From Pseudomonadota bacterium (GTDB taxonomy: Bacteria; Pseudomonadota; Gammaproteobacteria; Xanthomonadales; Xanthomonadaceae): DNA of 27,008 bases. Position 1 is the stretch's first letter, and every line of letters begins with the position of its first letter. A program made the translations under genes and the position numbers. Location of the stretch: positions 1-27,008 of the forward strand of contig JAEXLY010000081.1 of the NCBI GenBank assembly GCA_023444765.1, given 5' to 3'. Below the pieces are notes generated by a model. The model was given only the letters and a program-made list of their open reading frames with translations, had not been told where the DNA came from and searched no databases. Positions 16,479-25,103 of this stretch are shown here, piece after piece.

Positions 16479-18121
16479 TAGTCGTGCTTCTCTTGGATTG
16501 CCTGCCGCAGATCGGCGAGGACCTGGTCGGCGCGGATCTGAATTAGCGACTTGGGTACGACGTGCGGACGGGCGACGGCGGGCGGCAATGGATGCTGGAC
16601 ATCAGCAGCAGCGACGCGCGGCTCGACCAGCCCGGCGCTCTGGGCAAGGGCGCGCAACCTCGATTTGACGCCCGGGTGCCCCCCCAGCAGGCGAAGCATC
16701 ATCTCGCGCAACGGCGGCACGGCCAGGACGGCCCGCATCCCGCCCACCACCACAGGGCGCGCAAGCTGCTTGCTGGCACGCAGCGGGGACCGGATGAACG
16801 TCCCGGCCAGGCGCCGCGCGCCGCGCAGCGGAGCGGTCACCTGCCAAGAGTGGCTGCCTTTCATCCGCGCGAGTTCGCGCCGGAGTTGCTCGGCCTCCAC
16901 CCACCAGCGGTGCGCCTCGTGCCTGGCCTCGTCCGCACTCGACTGAGCGGCCTGCCTGTCGTTCCTGTAGCCCTCGGCCACGCCGTCCAGCCAGGCGACG
17001 TGGGTTTGGAACCTGTCGATCTGGGCGGCGTGGGCCTCGCGAAGCCCCGAGATCCTGGCTTGCTCGATCTGCACCTGCGCGGCAAGCTTGGCCGCGTCGG
17101 CCTCCCGGAGGCGCAACTCCTCGAGCAGCTCGGCTTCGCGTCGCTGCTGGCCAGCCAACAGATCCTCAAGGGAACTCACCCGGCCCAAGGCAGCGCCGGC
17201 ACGCTGCGCCTCCGCTTCGGAACGCTGCCGTTCGCCCTCGATTCGGATGGCGAACTCGGCCTGAAGCGCGAGCTTTTCAGCCCCCAGCCGCTCGACCTCC
17301 GCCCGTTCGACAGCCAGACGGGCTTCGAGTTGGGCAAGGCTCGCCTGCGCGGCCGCTTCTTCCGTCTCGCGTCGAAGCTCCAGCGCGCGATAGGCGATAT
17401 TCACCTCGGCACAGAACTCGGAGCTGGATGCGAGGCTGAACCCATCGAACACGTTCGGCCCCGCTTCGAATGCAGGAAGCAACTCGCGGCGATCGATCGA
17501 CACGTAGAAGCGGTTGAGGCCGTCGAAGTACGCGAAGACATAGCCCTTCTCCAGCACGAGCGACTCCCATTTCCGATGAGTCTGCTCGCGGCTCAAGGGT
17601 TCCGTGCTCTCGATCACAATCACCCAGGGGCGCTGTGGAGCCGTTTGCCAGCCACGGAGGACCGACGACTCAGCGCCCTCAACGTCGATCTTCAGCCAGT
17701 GGATCTCACGATCACCGACCTGGGGGAAAATCGTGTCCAGGGTCATCGCCGGCACCAAGGACTCGCGTACCTCGAACCCGGACGCCTCGTGCATACGCGC
17801 GATCTGCTCGTCCAGCGTGCTCAGCCCCGACCCCGCGATCTCGAAGAAACGCGACAGTCCGTCCTTCTCGGCAACCAGCGCCTGCAGTACCACCTCGTCC
17901 GGTCGCCGCTCCCGCAACTGCGCCGCGTACTGGGGAGCGGGCTCGACATGAAGGCCGCGCCAGCCCTGCTCGTAGAAGATACGGCTGACCGAATCGGTAT
18001 CCGGACTCTGCGCGCCGATATCGACGTAGCAGCCCGTCTCCACGCGCCCCAGGGCACGCCAGAGGATGATGTCTTCGAAGTTCTGCGCATAGGAGACCAT
18101 GCGCTGCTTGGACTCGCTCAT
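16478..18121 (-). CDS. FkbM-family methyltransferase fused to a long coiled coil (candidate chain terminator/ruler)
   Basis: This 547-aa protein has three parts. Residues 1 to about 240 are an FkbM methyltransferase, with YAQNFEDIILWRAL, the SAM motif GCYVDIGAQSPDTDSVSR, GLHVEPAPQYA and WLKIDVEGAESSVLRGW. Residues about 245-420 are strongly heptad-like and rich in Ala, Glu, Arg, Gln and Leu, a long coiled coil. Residues about 425-547 begin with KGSHSWQVTAPLRGARRLAG, a basic S-x-S-W-x-x-T-x-P-L-R motif seen in many O-antigen enzymes, and contain amphipathic basic segments. It lies between wzt (ATGA overlap) and the polymerase gene (TAATG). This layout parallels E. coli WbdD, where a terminating methyltransferase/kinase is joined to a coiled coil that measures chain length. 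No kinase domain is seen here. The terminator role is an inference. Confidence 0.83.
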   Translation of the reverse strand: MSESKQRMVSYAQNFEDIILWRALGRVETGCYVDIGAQSPDTDSVSRIFYEQGWRGLHVEPAPQYAAQLRERRPDEVVLQALVAEKDGLSRFFEIAGSGLSTLDEQIARMHEASGFEVRESLVPAMTLDTIFPQVGDREIHWLKIDVEGAESSVLRGWQTAPQRPWVIVIESTEPLSREQTHRKWESLVLEKGYVFAYFDGLNRFYVSIDRRELLPAFEAGPNVFDGFSLASSSEFCAEVNIAYRALELRRETEEAAAQASLAQLEARLAVERAEVERLGAEKLALQAEFAIRIEGERQRSEAEAQRAGAALGRVSSLEDLLAGQQRREAELLEELRLREADAAKLAAQVQIEQARISGLREAHAAQIDRFQTHVAWLDGVAEGYRNDRQAAQSSADEARHEAHRWWVEAEQLRRELARMKGSHSWQVTAPLRGARRLAGTFIRSPLRASKQLARPVVVGGMRAVLAVPPLREMMLRLLGGHPGVKSRLRALAQSAGLVEPRVAAADVQHPLPPAVARPHVVPKSLIQIRADQVLADLRQAIQEKHD

Positions 18122-19392
18122 GTGGCGTCACCATGGTGCGGAGCAGGCGTTCGATCAGACGGATACCGTTCGATCGCGAAGCTGGCATCCAGCCAATTGG
18201 ATCCAATGAACATTGTCCGGTCCGCATTCATCACGTCGAACACCAGAAGATTGTCGATCCATTCGAAATTGTCGACCAGATGCGTCTCGGTACTCACGAG
18301 CGCTGGCGACACTGAATACGAACCTGGCCCGAGCCTGCAGGTGAAATCGAGCGTGTACTTCACGCGATCACCGCCCCCAAGATCGCGCTCCACCTGCCCG
18401 GTATGCCAGGTATTGGATCCCCACACCACGTGGCCCTGCTTGTCGCGGATCATGAAGCCCAGCACAAGGTTGGCGATCGGAATCTCAACGTTCGCCTCCA
18501 GTTCCAGCCGGAGACTCTGCCCCACCTTGGCCATTGAGACTTCCTGGCCCGTCTCCGCGTCGAGCAACCTGAGCGAGGCTACCTTCGCCTCGCCGCTGCC
18601 GCTCCGGGTCATGACCCAGCCCTGCTTGTTGCGACGCTGGTCGACCGACAGGCTTTCGTTCTCCTTGCGGGCGACCAGCGCGTTGTAATAGTCGACGACC
18701 TCGTCGGGAGTACCGTCCCGGATGACCCGGCCCTTTTCGAGCAGGATCGCGCGATCGCACAGGGCTTTGACGTCGGACATGCTGTGCGAGACAAGCATGA
18801 TCGACGTGCCCTCTTCCCGGAATCGACGCATCCGGTCGAAGCTCTTGTGCTGGAAGTAGCTGTCGCCGACCGAAAGCGCCTCGTCCACGATCAACAGGTC
18901 GGGAGTGAAGGCGGTCGCCACCGAGAAGGCGACGCGCATCTGCATGCCGCTCGAGTAGGTGCGCACCGGTTCGTCAAAGTACTCGCCCACCTCGGCGAAC
19001 GCCTCAATGGCGGGCATCGCTTGCTCAATCTGTTCCTGCGAATACCCCATCAGTCCGGCGGAATGGAATGCATTCTGCCTACCGGTCAGATCAAGGTTGA
19101 AGCCCATGCCCAGTTCGAGGATCGCCGCGACACGACCCGTGCGCGTGATCCGGCCCTCGCTCGGCTGGGCCGTTCCGGTGATGAGCTTGAGCAGGGTGCT
19201 CTTGCCGGCGCCGTTCTGCCCAATCACGCCAACCGCCTCGCCCGGCGCGATCATGAATGAGACATCGCGTAGCACCCAATGCTCCTCGCTCGGCCGCACA
19301 GGCAGTCCGAACCAAGACGCGGCGCGCATCCATTCGCTCTTCCAGACACGGTAGGCCTTACCGACCCCCTCCACACGCATTTCGCCACTCAT
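18118..19392 (-). CDS. wzt: O-antigen ABC transporter ATP-binding protein with C-terminal glycan-recognition domain
   Basis: This 424-aa protein has an ATPase domain (1 to about 245): Walker A GQNGAGKST at 58-66, the Q-loop region after LELGMGFNLDLTG, signature YSSGMQMR, Walker B LLIVDEAL and the switch His in VSHS. The extra region from about 260 to 424 (SGEAKVASLRLLDAETGQEV through GPGSYSVSPALV to the end) is the Wzt-type C-terminal beta-sandwich domain. In E. coli O9a and O8 that domain binds the modified non-reducing end of the finished polymer before export. Its presence implies that the polymer carries a terminal cap, which fits the FkbM methyltransferase encoded directly downstream (ATGA overlap). 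It also overlaps wzm by ATGA. Confidence 0.95.
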   Translation of the reverse strand: MSGEMRVEGVGKAYRVWKSEWMRAASWFGLPVRPSEEHWVLRDVSFMIAPGEAVGVIGQNGAGKSTLLKLITGTAQPSEGRITRTGRVAAILELGMGFNLDLTGRQNAFHSAGLMGYSQEQIEQAMPAIEAFAEVGEYFDEPVRTYSSGMQMRVAFSVATAFTPDLLIVDEALSVGDSYFQHKSFDRMRRFREEGTSIMLVSHSMSDVKALCDRAILLEKGRVIRDGTPDEVVDYYNALVARKENESLSVDQRRNKQGWVMTRSGSGEAKVASLRLLDAETGQEVSMAKVGQSLRLELEANVEIPIANLVLGFMIRDKQGHVVWGSNTWHTGQVERDLGGGDRVKYTLDFTCRLGPGSYSVSPALVSTETHLVDNFEWIDNLLVFDVMNADRTMFIGSNWLDASFAIERYPSDRTPAPHHGDAT

Positions 19393-20183
19393 AGCGCATC
19401 CACCATCTCAGGACTAGCGCGCCGGAACACGATCAGCGCCACCACAGCGAGAACGAAGGAAGCGGCAAAGAGCGTCAGCAGTTCGGACCACATCGGAGGG
19501 CGCCCGAACAGCAGAACGTTTTGGTAGCTGGTCACCAGGGGATACAGCGGATTGAGCCGGAACAGATGCTGCAACCGCTCCGGCAGGATGGTGATGCTGT
19601 AGACGACCGGCGTCAGCCAGAACAGGGCCTGCAGGACCACGGGCACGACCTGCCCGATGTCCCGCATGAACACGTTGAGCACCCCGAGCAGCAGGCCGAC
19701 CGCCATCGCGAACATGAGCGTCAACAGGATCAGCACCGGCAGCCAGAGCGCCTGCGACGGCGGAAAGTGCCCCATGAACGCGAATACGCCGAAGATCGCC
19801 AGCAGCAACAGCACATTGTTGACCAGCATCGTCCCGGCGGCGATCAACGGAAGGCAGATCCGCGGAAATGCCATCTTCTTCATCAGGTTCCCGCTTTCGA
19901 TGAAGAGCGTTAGGCATTTGGAGACGGCCTCGGCGAACAGCGTCCAGCACAGGATGCCGGCCATGAGGTAGAGCGCGTAGGCATGCTTGTTCTCGACACC
20001 CGGCAACTTTGCCGCCAGGACCTCAGAGAGGATCGTGGCGAAGATCAGCACCTGCATCAGAGGATGGATGACCATCCATAGCGCGCCGAGCTTGCTGCGG
20101 ATGAAACGGAGCTTCAGCTCGTTCTCGATCGACGAGAATATGAAGTATCGATAGGCCCATGCGGCCCGGAACATGGCGTTCAT
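19389..20183 (-). CDS. wzm: O-antigen ABC transporter permease
   Basis: This 264-aa inner-membrane protein is of the ABC-2 type. It has an N-terminal cytoplasmic amphipathic segment (MNAMFRAAWAYRYFIFSSIENELKLRFIRSK region), then about six membrane helices, including HPLMQVLIFATILSEVL, YLMAGILCWTLFAEAVSKC, LLLLAIFGVFAFMG and LPVLILLTLMFAMAVGLLLGVLNVFMRDIGQVVPV. The motif NVFMRDIGQ is typical of polysaccharide export permeases. With Wzt it moves the undecaprenyl-pyrophosphate-linked, capped polymer to the periplasm. It overlaps the upstream glycosyltransferase gene and wzt by ATGA on both sides, so stoichiometric co-translation is likely. Confidence 0.95.
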   Translation of the reverse strand: MNAMFRAAWAYRYFIFSSIENELKLRFIRSKLGALWMVIHPLMQVLIFATILSEVLAAKLPGVENKHAYALYLMAGILCWTLFAEAVSKCLTLFIESGNLMKKMAFPRICLPLIAAGTMLVNNVLLLLAIFGVFAFMGHFPPSQALWLPVLILLTLMFAMAVGLLLGVLNVFMRDIGQVVPVVLQALFWLTPVVYSITILPERLQHLFRLNPLYPLVTSYQNVLLFGRPPMWSELLTLFAASFVLAVVALIVFRRASPEMVDAL

Positions 20184-21571
20184 CGACTAGGTCTCGGGGG
20201 AGAATGCACGAAATCGAGCGTGGGAAGCCGCGCCGCGATGCCTGTCAGGTGGTCGCCGATAGCCCGGGCAGCGCGCTGGGGCGACAGGGAACTCTTGATG
20301 CTGGCGCTCGCCGCGCCGCCGATGCGGTCTGCCAGTTCACGATCCCGCGCGAGACGGCGCATCCAATCGGCGGCTTCGGCGGTGTCGGCGTCGGCCCAGC
20401 GAAGATCGCTTCCTGCCAGGTACGCACCCTCGGCCACAGGGACCATTCTGTACCCCACCAGGCAGCTGTTGCCATCGTCCATGAATTCGAGGTTGCCGGA
20501 CCACCGGGTCGCGATGACCGGCTTGCCGGCCAACATCATCTCGGCCAGGCCGAGTCCGAAGCCTTCTGCCCGGTGCAGCGACACGTAGGCATCGCAGCAC
20601 CGCTGCAGAGCGCGCACGTGCGCTCCATCGATGATGTCGTCGCGCAGAAGAATGCGGGAGTCGCCGGCCACCGCAGCAAGCAGTTGATGGAATGCGTCGG
20701 GGTGGCGAAAACCGTTGATGGTCTTAATCAACAGGCGGACGTCGTCATCTTCGCCTTCGAACGCGTGACGAAAAGCGGAAATCGCCGCTTCCGGATTCTT
20801 GCGGGCGATCCATGAGTTGAAATCGAAGGTGCAGAGGAAAACGAAGGAGTCTTTCTCCAGCCCGAAGTCTTCGCGCTGCAGCCCGCTGTCGGCGACACCG
20901 GACAGGGGAATCGGCACGCGCAAGATGGGCTTGTCCGTCACGCGCCGGAACGCATCCTCGACGAACTTGGACGCCACCATGATTTCGTCCACCTGGCCGA
21001 TCGCATGCAGCCAGTCCCCGGGAATCTCCTCGAGTTCCCAGAACCAGCACGCGATCAGGTAGCGACCCTGCAGGCGCGCCTCGCCGATGCGTTCAAGGGC
21101 GGGCTCGAACATGTCCGGATTGACGAACAGGATACTGATCGGATGCGGCAGGTCGTCGCCCATCCAGGCTTCGACGGAGCGGTCGTCCCAGCCGTGCCGC
21201 AGGTTCAGGTCGATGTCGAACAAGGACACGGGCAGGCCGGCGGAGATCATCGCCCGCGCATACAGCCGCGCGCTCTCGGCCAGGCCGAACTGCCCCCGCA
21301 GGTAGCCCAGCAGGTTCGCTCCGACGAACCCCGCGGCGGGTTCGACGGTCGGCTCGGCGGGCGCCGCGTCCACCACCGGACGCGACCAGGCGGGAGTTCT
21401 GGGGAACCGCGCGCGCGCGATCGCGGGCGCCGCGAAGCGCGCTGAAACACGATCCCGCAGAGACTGCGGAAGGCGCCGATAGCACACCCTGAGCCAAGCC
21501 TGACGTCGCATCCAGCGAGCGATGTTCAGCAGGACCAGGCCCGAGTCGGGACGCCCGGCCATGGCGATCAC
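20180..21571 (-). CDS. GT4 family glycosyltransferase
   Basis: This 463-aa protein has a variable basic N-terminus (RWMRRQAWLRVCYRRLPQSLRDR region), then a GT-B fold. The N-domain begins near GFVGANLLGYLRGQFGLAESARLYARAM. The C-domain carries FLCTFDFNSWIARKNPEAAISAF, and the catalytic motif RAEGFGLGLAEMMLAGKPVIATRWSG has both Glu of EX7E. The start chosen is GTG at 21571 because AGGAGG (21580-21585 on the minus strand) lies eight bases upstream; the ATG three codons later is too far from it. It is the first polysaccharide gene after metB, only 22 bases from the metB stop. It may add the first or adaptor sugar, or act in polymerisation. Confidence 0.87.
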   Translation of the reverse strand: MIAMAGRPDSGLVLLNIARWMRRQAWLRVCYRRLPQSLRDRVSARFAAPAIARARFPRTPAWSRPVVDAAPAEPTVEPAAGFVGANLLGYLRGQFGLAESARLYARAMISAGLPVSLFDIDLNLRHGWDDRSVEAWMGDDLPHPISILFVNPDMFEPALERIGEARLQGRYLIACWFWELEEIPGDWLHAIGQVDEIMVASKFVEDAFRRVTDKPILRVPIPLSGVADSGLQREDFGLEKDSFVFLCTFDFNSWIARKNPEAAISAFRHAFEGEDDDVRLLIKTINGFRHPDAFHQLLAAVAGDSRILLRDDIIDGAHVRALQRCCDAYVSLHRAEGFGLGLAEMMLAGKPVIATRWSGNLEFMDDGNSCLVGYRMVPVAEGAYLAGSDLRWADADTAEAADWMRRLARDRELADRIGGAASASIKSSLSPQRAARAIGDHLTGIAARLPTLDFVHSPPRPSR

Positions 21572-21579
21572 GCGGGGCG

Positions 21580-21585
21580 CCTCCT
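21580..21585 (-). promoter_or_regulatory. Shine-Dalgarno AGGAGG for the first O-antigen gene
   Basis: A perfect AGGAGG on the minus strand lies eight bases before GTG 21571 and inside the 22-base gap after metB. It decides the GTG start and shows that the glycosyltransferase has its own strong ribosome site, although it probably shares the metB transcript. Confidence 0.7.
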
Positions 21586-21593
21586 GCGGCGGA

Positions 21594-22775
21594 TCACGTA
21601 CTCAGTGCGGATTGCAGATCGCACTGCAGATCCTCCAGCGCTTCGACCCCCACGCTCAACCGCACCAGATCATCCCCGATCCCCAGCCGCGCCCGCGTCT
21701 CCACCGGCACCGACGCATGCGTCATCACCGCCGGGTGGTTGACCAGGCTTTCCACCCCGCCGAGCGACTCGGCCAAGGTGAACAGCTGCGTGCGTTCGCA
21801 GAAGCGTTTCGCCGCCTCGAACCCGCCCTTGATGCGGAACGAGAGCATGCCGCCGAAGCCGTCCATCTGGCGCTTGGCCAGCGCGTGCTGGGGGTGGGAC
21901 GCGAGCCCGGGATAGATCACATCCTGCACCGCATCGTGCGTCTGCAGGAACTCCGCGATCGCCTGGGCGTTCCCGCAGTGCGCCTTCATGCGCAGGTGCA
22001 GGGTCTTCAGGCCGCGCAGGGCGAGGAAACTGTCGAACGGTCCCTGCACGGCGCCGGCCGAGTTCTGCAGGAAGGCCATGCGTTCGGCGAGGTCGGCGTT
22101 GTCGCCCACCACCACCATGCCGCCGACCATGTCGGAGTGGCCGTTGAGGTACTTGGTCGCCGAATGCATGACGATGTCGGCGCCGTGCTCGAGCGGGCGC
22201 TGCAGGATCGGCGAGGCGAAGGTGTTGTCCACCACCACCAGCGCGCCGTGGCGATGCGCGATCGCGGCGATCGCGGCGATGTCCACGATCTTGAGCAGCG
22301 GATTGGTCGGGGTCTCGATCCAGACCAGCTTCGTCTTCGCCGTCAGCGTGGCCTCGAACGCGGCCGGGTCGGTCATGTCGACGAAGCTGAAGTCCAGCCC
22401 GGCGCTGCGCCGGCGCACGCGCTCGAACAGGCGGAAGCTGCCGCCGTACAGGTCGTCCATCGCGACCACGTGGTCGCCGCTGTCGAGCAGCTCCAGGATC
22501 GTCGCGGTGGCCGCCATGCCCGAGGCGAAGGCGAAGCCGCGACTACCGCCTTCCAGGCCGGCCACGCAGCGCTCGTAGGCGAAGCGGGTCGGATTATGGG
22601 TGCGCGAATACTCGAAGCCCTGGTGCACGCCCGGGCTGGACTGCGCATAGGTCGAGGTGGCGTAGATCGGCGGCATCACCGCCCCGGTGGACGGGTCCGG
22701 CGCCTGGCCGGCGTGGATGGCCTTCGTGCCCAGCCCCCAGCCGGCTGCGTCGACCGCCTTGTTGGGGTCTGTCAT
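21594..22775 (-). CDS. metB: Cystathionine gamma-synthase / trans-sulfuration PLP enzyme
   Basis: This 393-aa Cys/Met-metabolism PLP enzyme is read from MTDPNK at 22775. Signatures are GTKAIHAGQAPDPSTGAVMPPIYATSTY at the start, YSRTHNPTRFAYERCVAGLEGG, VVVDNTFASPILQRP and SATKYLNGHSDMVGG with the PLP lysine at residue 208, then SLGGVESLVNHPAVMTHASVP. It makes cystathionine from an activated homoserine and cysteine, or runs as a gamma-lyase; family members are hard to tell apart by eye. In Xanthomonas the gene bordering the LPS locus is called metB. Longer reading frames start at 22787 and 22814, but GGA nine bases before 22775 favours MTDPNK. It lies downstream of the cystathionine beta-synthase gene, so both directions of trans-sulfuration are encoded side by side. 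Confidence 0.9.
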   Translation of the reverse strand: MTDPNKAVDAAGWGLGTKAIHAGQAPDPSTGAVMPPIYATSTYAQSSPGVHQGFEYSRTHNPTRFAYERCVAGLEGGSRGFAFASGMAATATILELLDSGDHVVAMDDLYGGSFRLFERVRRRSAGLDFSFVDMTDPAAFEATLTAKTKLVWIETPTNPLLKIVDIAAIAAIAHRHGALVVVDNTFASPILQRPLEHGADIVMHSATKYLNGHSDMVGGMVVVGDNADLAERMAFLQNSAGAVQGPFDSFLALRGLKTLHLRMKAHCGNAQAIAEFLQTHDAVQDVIYPGLASHPQHALAKRQMDGFGGMLSFRIKGGFEAAKRFCERTQLFTLAESLGGVESLVNHPAVMTHASVPVETRARLGIGDDLVRLSVGVEALEDLQCDLQSALST

Positions 22776-22804
22776 CCTGTTTTCCATCACGGATCGAGCC
22801 GGCA

Positions 22805-22813
22805 ATTCTAGCA
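22805..22813 (-). promoter_or_regulatory. Candidate extended -10 promoter of metB
   Basis: On the minus strand TGCTAGAAT (22813 down to 22805) matches the extended -10 form TGnTATAAT with one mismatch. It would start transcription around 22798, giving a leader of roughly 20-25 bases before the metB start at 22775. The -35 region (around CGGAAC) is poor, as is usual for extended -10 promoters. If real, it probably also drives the O-antigen operon behind metB. Confidence 0.45.
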
Positions 22814-22985
22814 TCGGCCGGGGGGTCGTTCCGGTCGCCCCTGCCCCTGTTCAGCTGGGCGCCAAAGGCGCGGAGCCAGGGGGCGGGGCGTCGGCGACGG
22901 GATGCCGGACGCACTCCCGCCGACAGGCGATCCGCCCCGGCCCGCCCGGCACCGCCGGCGCTGTCCCGGGCGACCCGGTTGCCGC

Positions 22986-24362
<1,377 letters not shown>

Positions 24363-24389
24363 GCGGATCGCTGTCCCGGGAAAACAGCG

Positions 24390-24398
24390 ATTATCGCA
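24390..24398 (-). promoter_or_regulatory. Candidate extended -10 promoter of cystathionine beta-synthase
   Basis: TGCGATAAT on the minus strand (24398 down to 24390) is an extended -10 with GATAAT. Transcription would begin near 24383, about 20 bases before the ATG at 24362. No clear -35 is present. The same TGC-extended form precedes metB, so the two genes may share a promoter style. Confidence 0.45.
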
Positions 24399-24437
24399 TC
24401 GGCCGACGCCAGCCGCCGGGGCGGCGGGGAGACAGTC

Positions 24438-24480
24438 CACGGGCGGCGGCGACCGACGAGGAGGGCCCCCGCCGCCCGTG
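24438..24480 (-). terminator. 12-bp perfect GC-rich inverted repeat after the ydcH-like gene
   Basis: CACGGGCGGCGG (24438-24449) and CCGCCGCCCGTG (24469-24480) are perfect inverted repeats around a 19-base loop. The element begins 14 bases after the stop of the YdcH-like gene and lies before the cystathionine beta-synthase promoter. No U-tract follows, so it is not a canonical intrinsic terminator, but the stem is very stable and may stop polymerase or protect the 3' end. Confidence 0.5.
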
Positions 24481-24494
24481 ACTTCCCAAGAACC

Positions 24495-24713
24495 TCAGTG
24501 CTTGAGCTGGTCGTAGAGCCGGGTCAGGCGGTCCTTCGCGGCAAGCTTTTCACGCTTCATCTGCGACAGGGTGGTTTCGTCGATGGGGAGCACGCCGAGT
24601 TCGGCATCGAGCACTTTCTTGTCCAGTTCCTTGTGGCGCTGGTAGAGCTGCTTGAACTCGGGGTGTCCCTTGATCAGCTTGTCGAGTTCCGCCTGGGGTT
24701 GCCCTTCGAACAT
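24495..24713 (-). CDS. YdcH family (DUF465) small protein
   Basis: This 72-aa charged, helical protein matches the YdcH/DUF465 family. It has the pattern LDKLIKGHPEFKQLYQRHKELDKKV and then LSQMKREKLAAKDRLTRLYDQLKH, the typical two-helix hairpin with a conserved ending KDRLxxLY. The start at 24713 is set by a perfect AGGAGG at 24720-24725 (minus strand), six bases upstream; a longer frame to 24869 has no such support and a low-complexity extension. The function of the family is not established. It is followed by a strong hairpin and then the cystathionine beta-synthase gene. Confidence 0.9.
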   Translation of the reverse strand: MFEGQPQAELDKLIKGHPEFKQLYQRHKELDKKVLDAELGVLPIDETTLSQMKREKLAAKDRLTRLYDQLKH

Positions 24714-24900
24714 GGAAATCCTCCTGCGCAAATACGGACGCCCCGGCCGGTCGGGGCACGGGGCGTCGTCGGGGGTACAGACCGGACGCGGGGCGGATCC
24801 CGCCACCACGGCCCGCCGGCGGCCTGTCTGGCCGGGGGTGGGCGCCTGGTTCGGGATCGGCTCGGTCATCAGTCTGGCTCAGTCGCCAGGCGGTGTAAGA

Positions 24901-24973
24901 GAAAAAGCCACCGTCTGGGTATCCGACCCTACTCCTCCCCGCAGGAGGCGACAAGGGCGGTCCGCCCGACGGC
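24901..24973 (-). ncRNA. Candidate structured RNA or complex terminator (four stems plus U-tract)
   Basis: On the minus strand, GCCGTC (24973-24968) can pair with GACGGT (24915-24910), including one G-U pair that exists only on this strand. Inside it lie three short hairpins: GGGCG/CGCCC (24967-24963 with 24959-24955), CTCCT/AGGAG (24947-24943 with 24936-24932) and GGGT/ACCC (24929-24926 with 24920-24917). The closing stem is followed by GGC and then TTTTTC (24906-24901). It could be a small structured RNA, a leader of the ydcH-like gene, or a terminator of the upstream gene. GC-rich DNA forms stems easily, so confidence is limited. Confidence 0.3.
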
Positions 24974-24991
24974 CGCATGCCACTGTCACGA

Positions 24992-25016
24992 AACCGCCGG
25001 GCGTATCCGGGCGGTT
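24992..25016 (-). terminator. Hairpin downstream of the coiled-coil periplasmic gene
   Basis: AACCGCC (24992-24998) and GGCGGTT (25010-25016) form a perfect 7-bp stem, extended inward by GG/CC after a one-base mismatch. It lies about 90 bases after the stop at 25104 in the direction of transcription. The T-tract after the stem is short and broken (TTTCGTG), so it is a weak intrinsic-terminator candidate. Confidence 0.35.
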
Positions 25017-25103
25017 CAGCCATGTCGGGGGGAGCAATGCGGCAGGGCGACGCCGTAGCGGCGCAAGTGACTGATTAACAGGGAAATTACAGCCGAACGC
25101 CGG

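Larger units (their letters stand above)
24714..25103. other. 390-base intergenic region with several hairpins
   Basis: No credible coding frame lies between the YdcH-like gene and the coiled-coil periplasmic gene. The region holds the AGGAGG of the ydcH-like gene, a multi-hairpin element followed by a U-tract (24901-24973, minus strand) and a separate hairpin at 24992-25016. Its left part (24760-24890) shows nothing recognisable. No convincing sigma-70 promoter for the ydcH-like gene was found by eye. Confidence 0.6.

Noticed and set aside
16562..18688. A 708-codon open frame on the plus strand opposite the FkbM-coiled-coil and wzt genes
   Set aside because: It is antisense to two genes with clear motifs. 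The translation has no recognisable domain, and such long shadow frames are common opposite high-GC coding sequence.
21522..22811. A 429-codon plus-strand frame opposite metB
   Set aside because: It is His/Arg/Gln-rich and motif-free; metB on the minus strand explains the region.
22776..22985. A possible SAM or other methionine-related riboswitch in front of metB
   Set aside because: The gap forms GC-rich stems, but no riboswitch core was recognisable, and the extended -10 promoter candidate lies only about 30 bases before the start.
24850..24885. CTGATGA on the minus strand, as in a hammerhead ribozyme core
   Set aside because: The GAAA element and the flanking stems needed for a hammerhead are absent.
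24714..25103. A missing OmpA domain gene fragment downstream of the coiled-coil periplasmic gene
   Set aside because: All frames of this gap lack OmpA motifs; the periplasmic gene ends naturally at its own stop.
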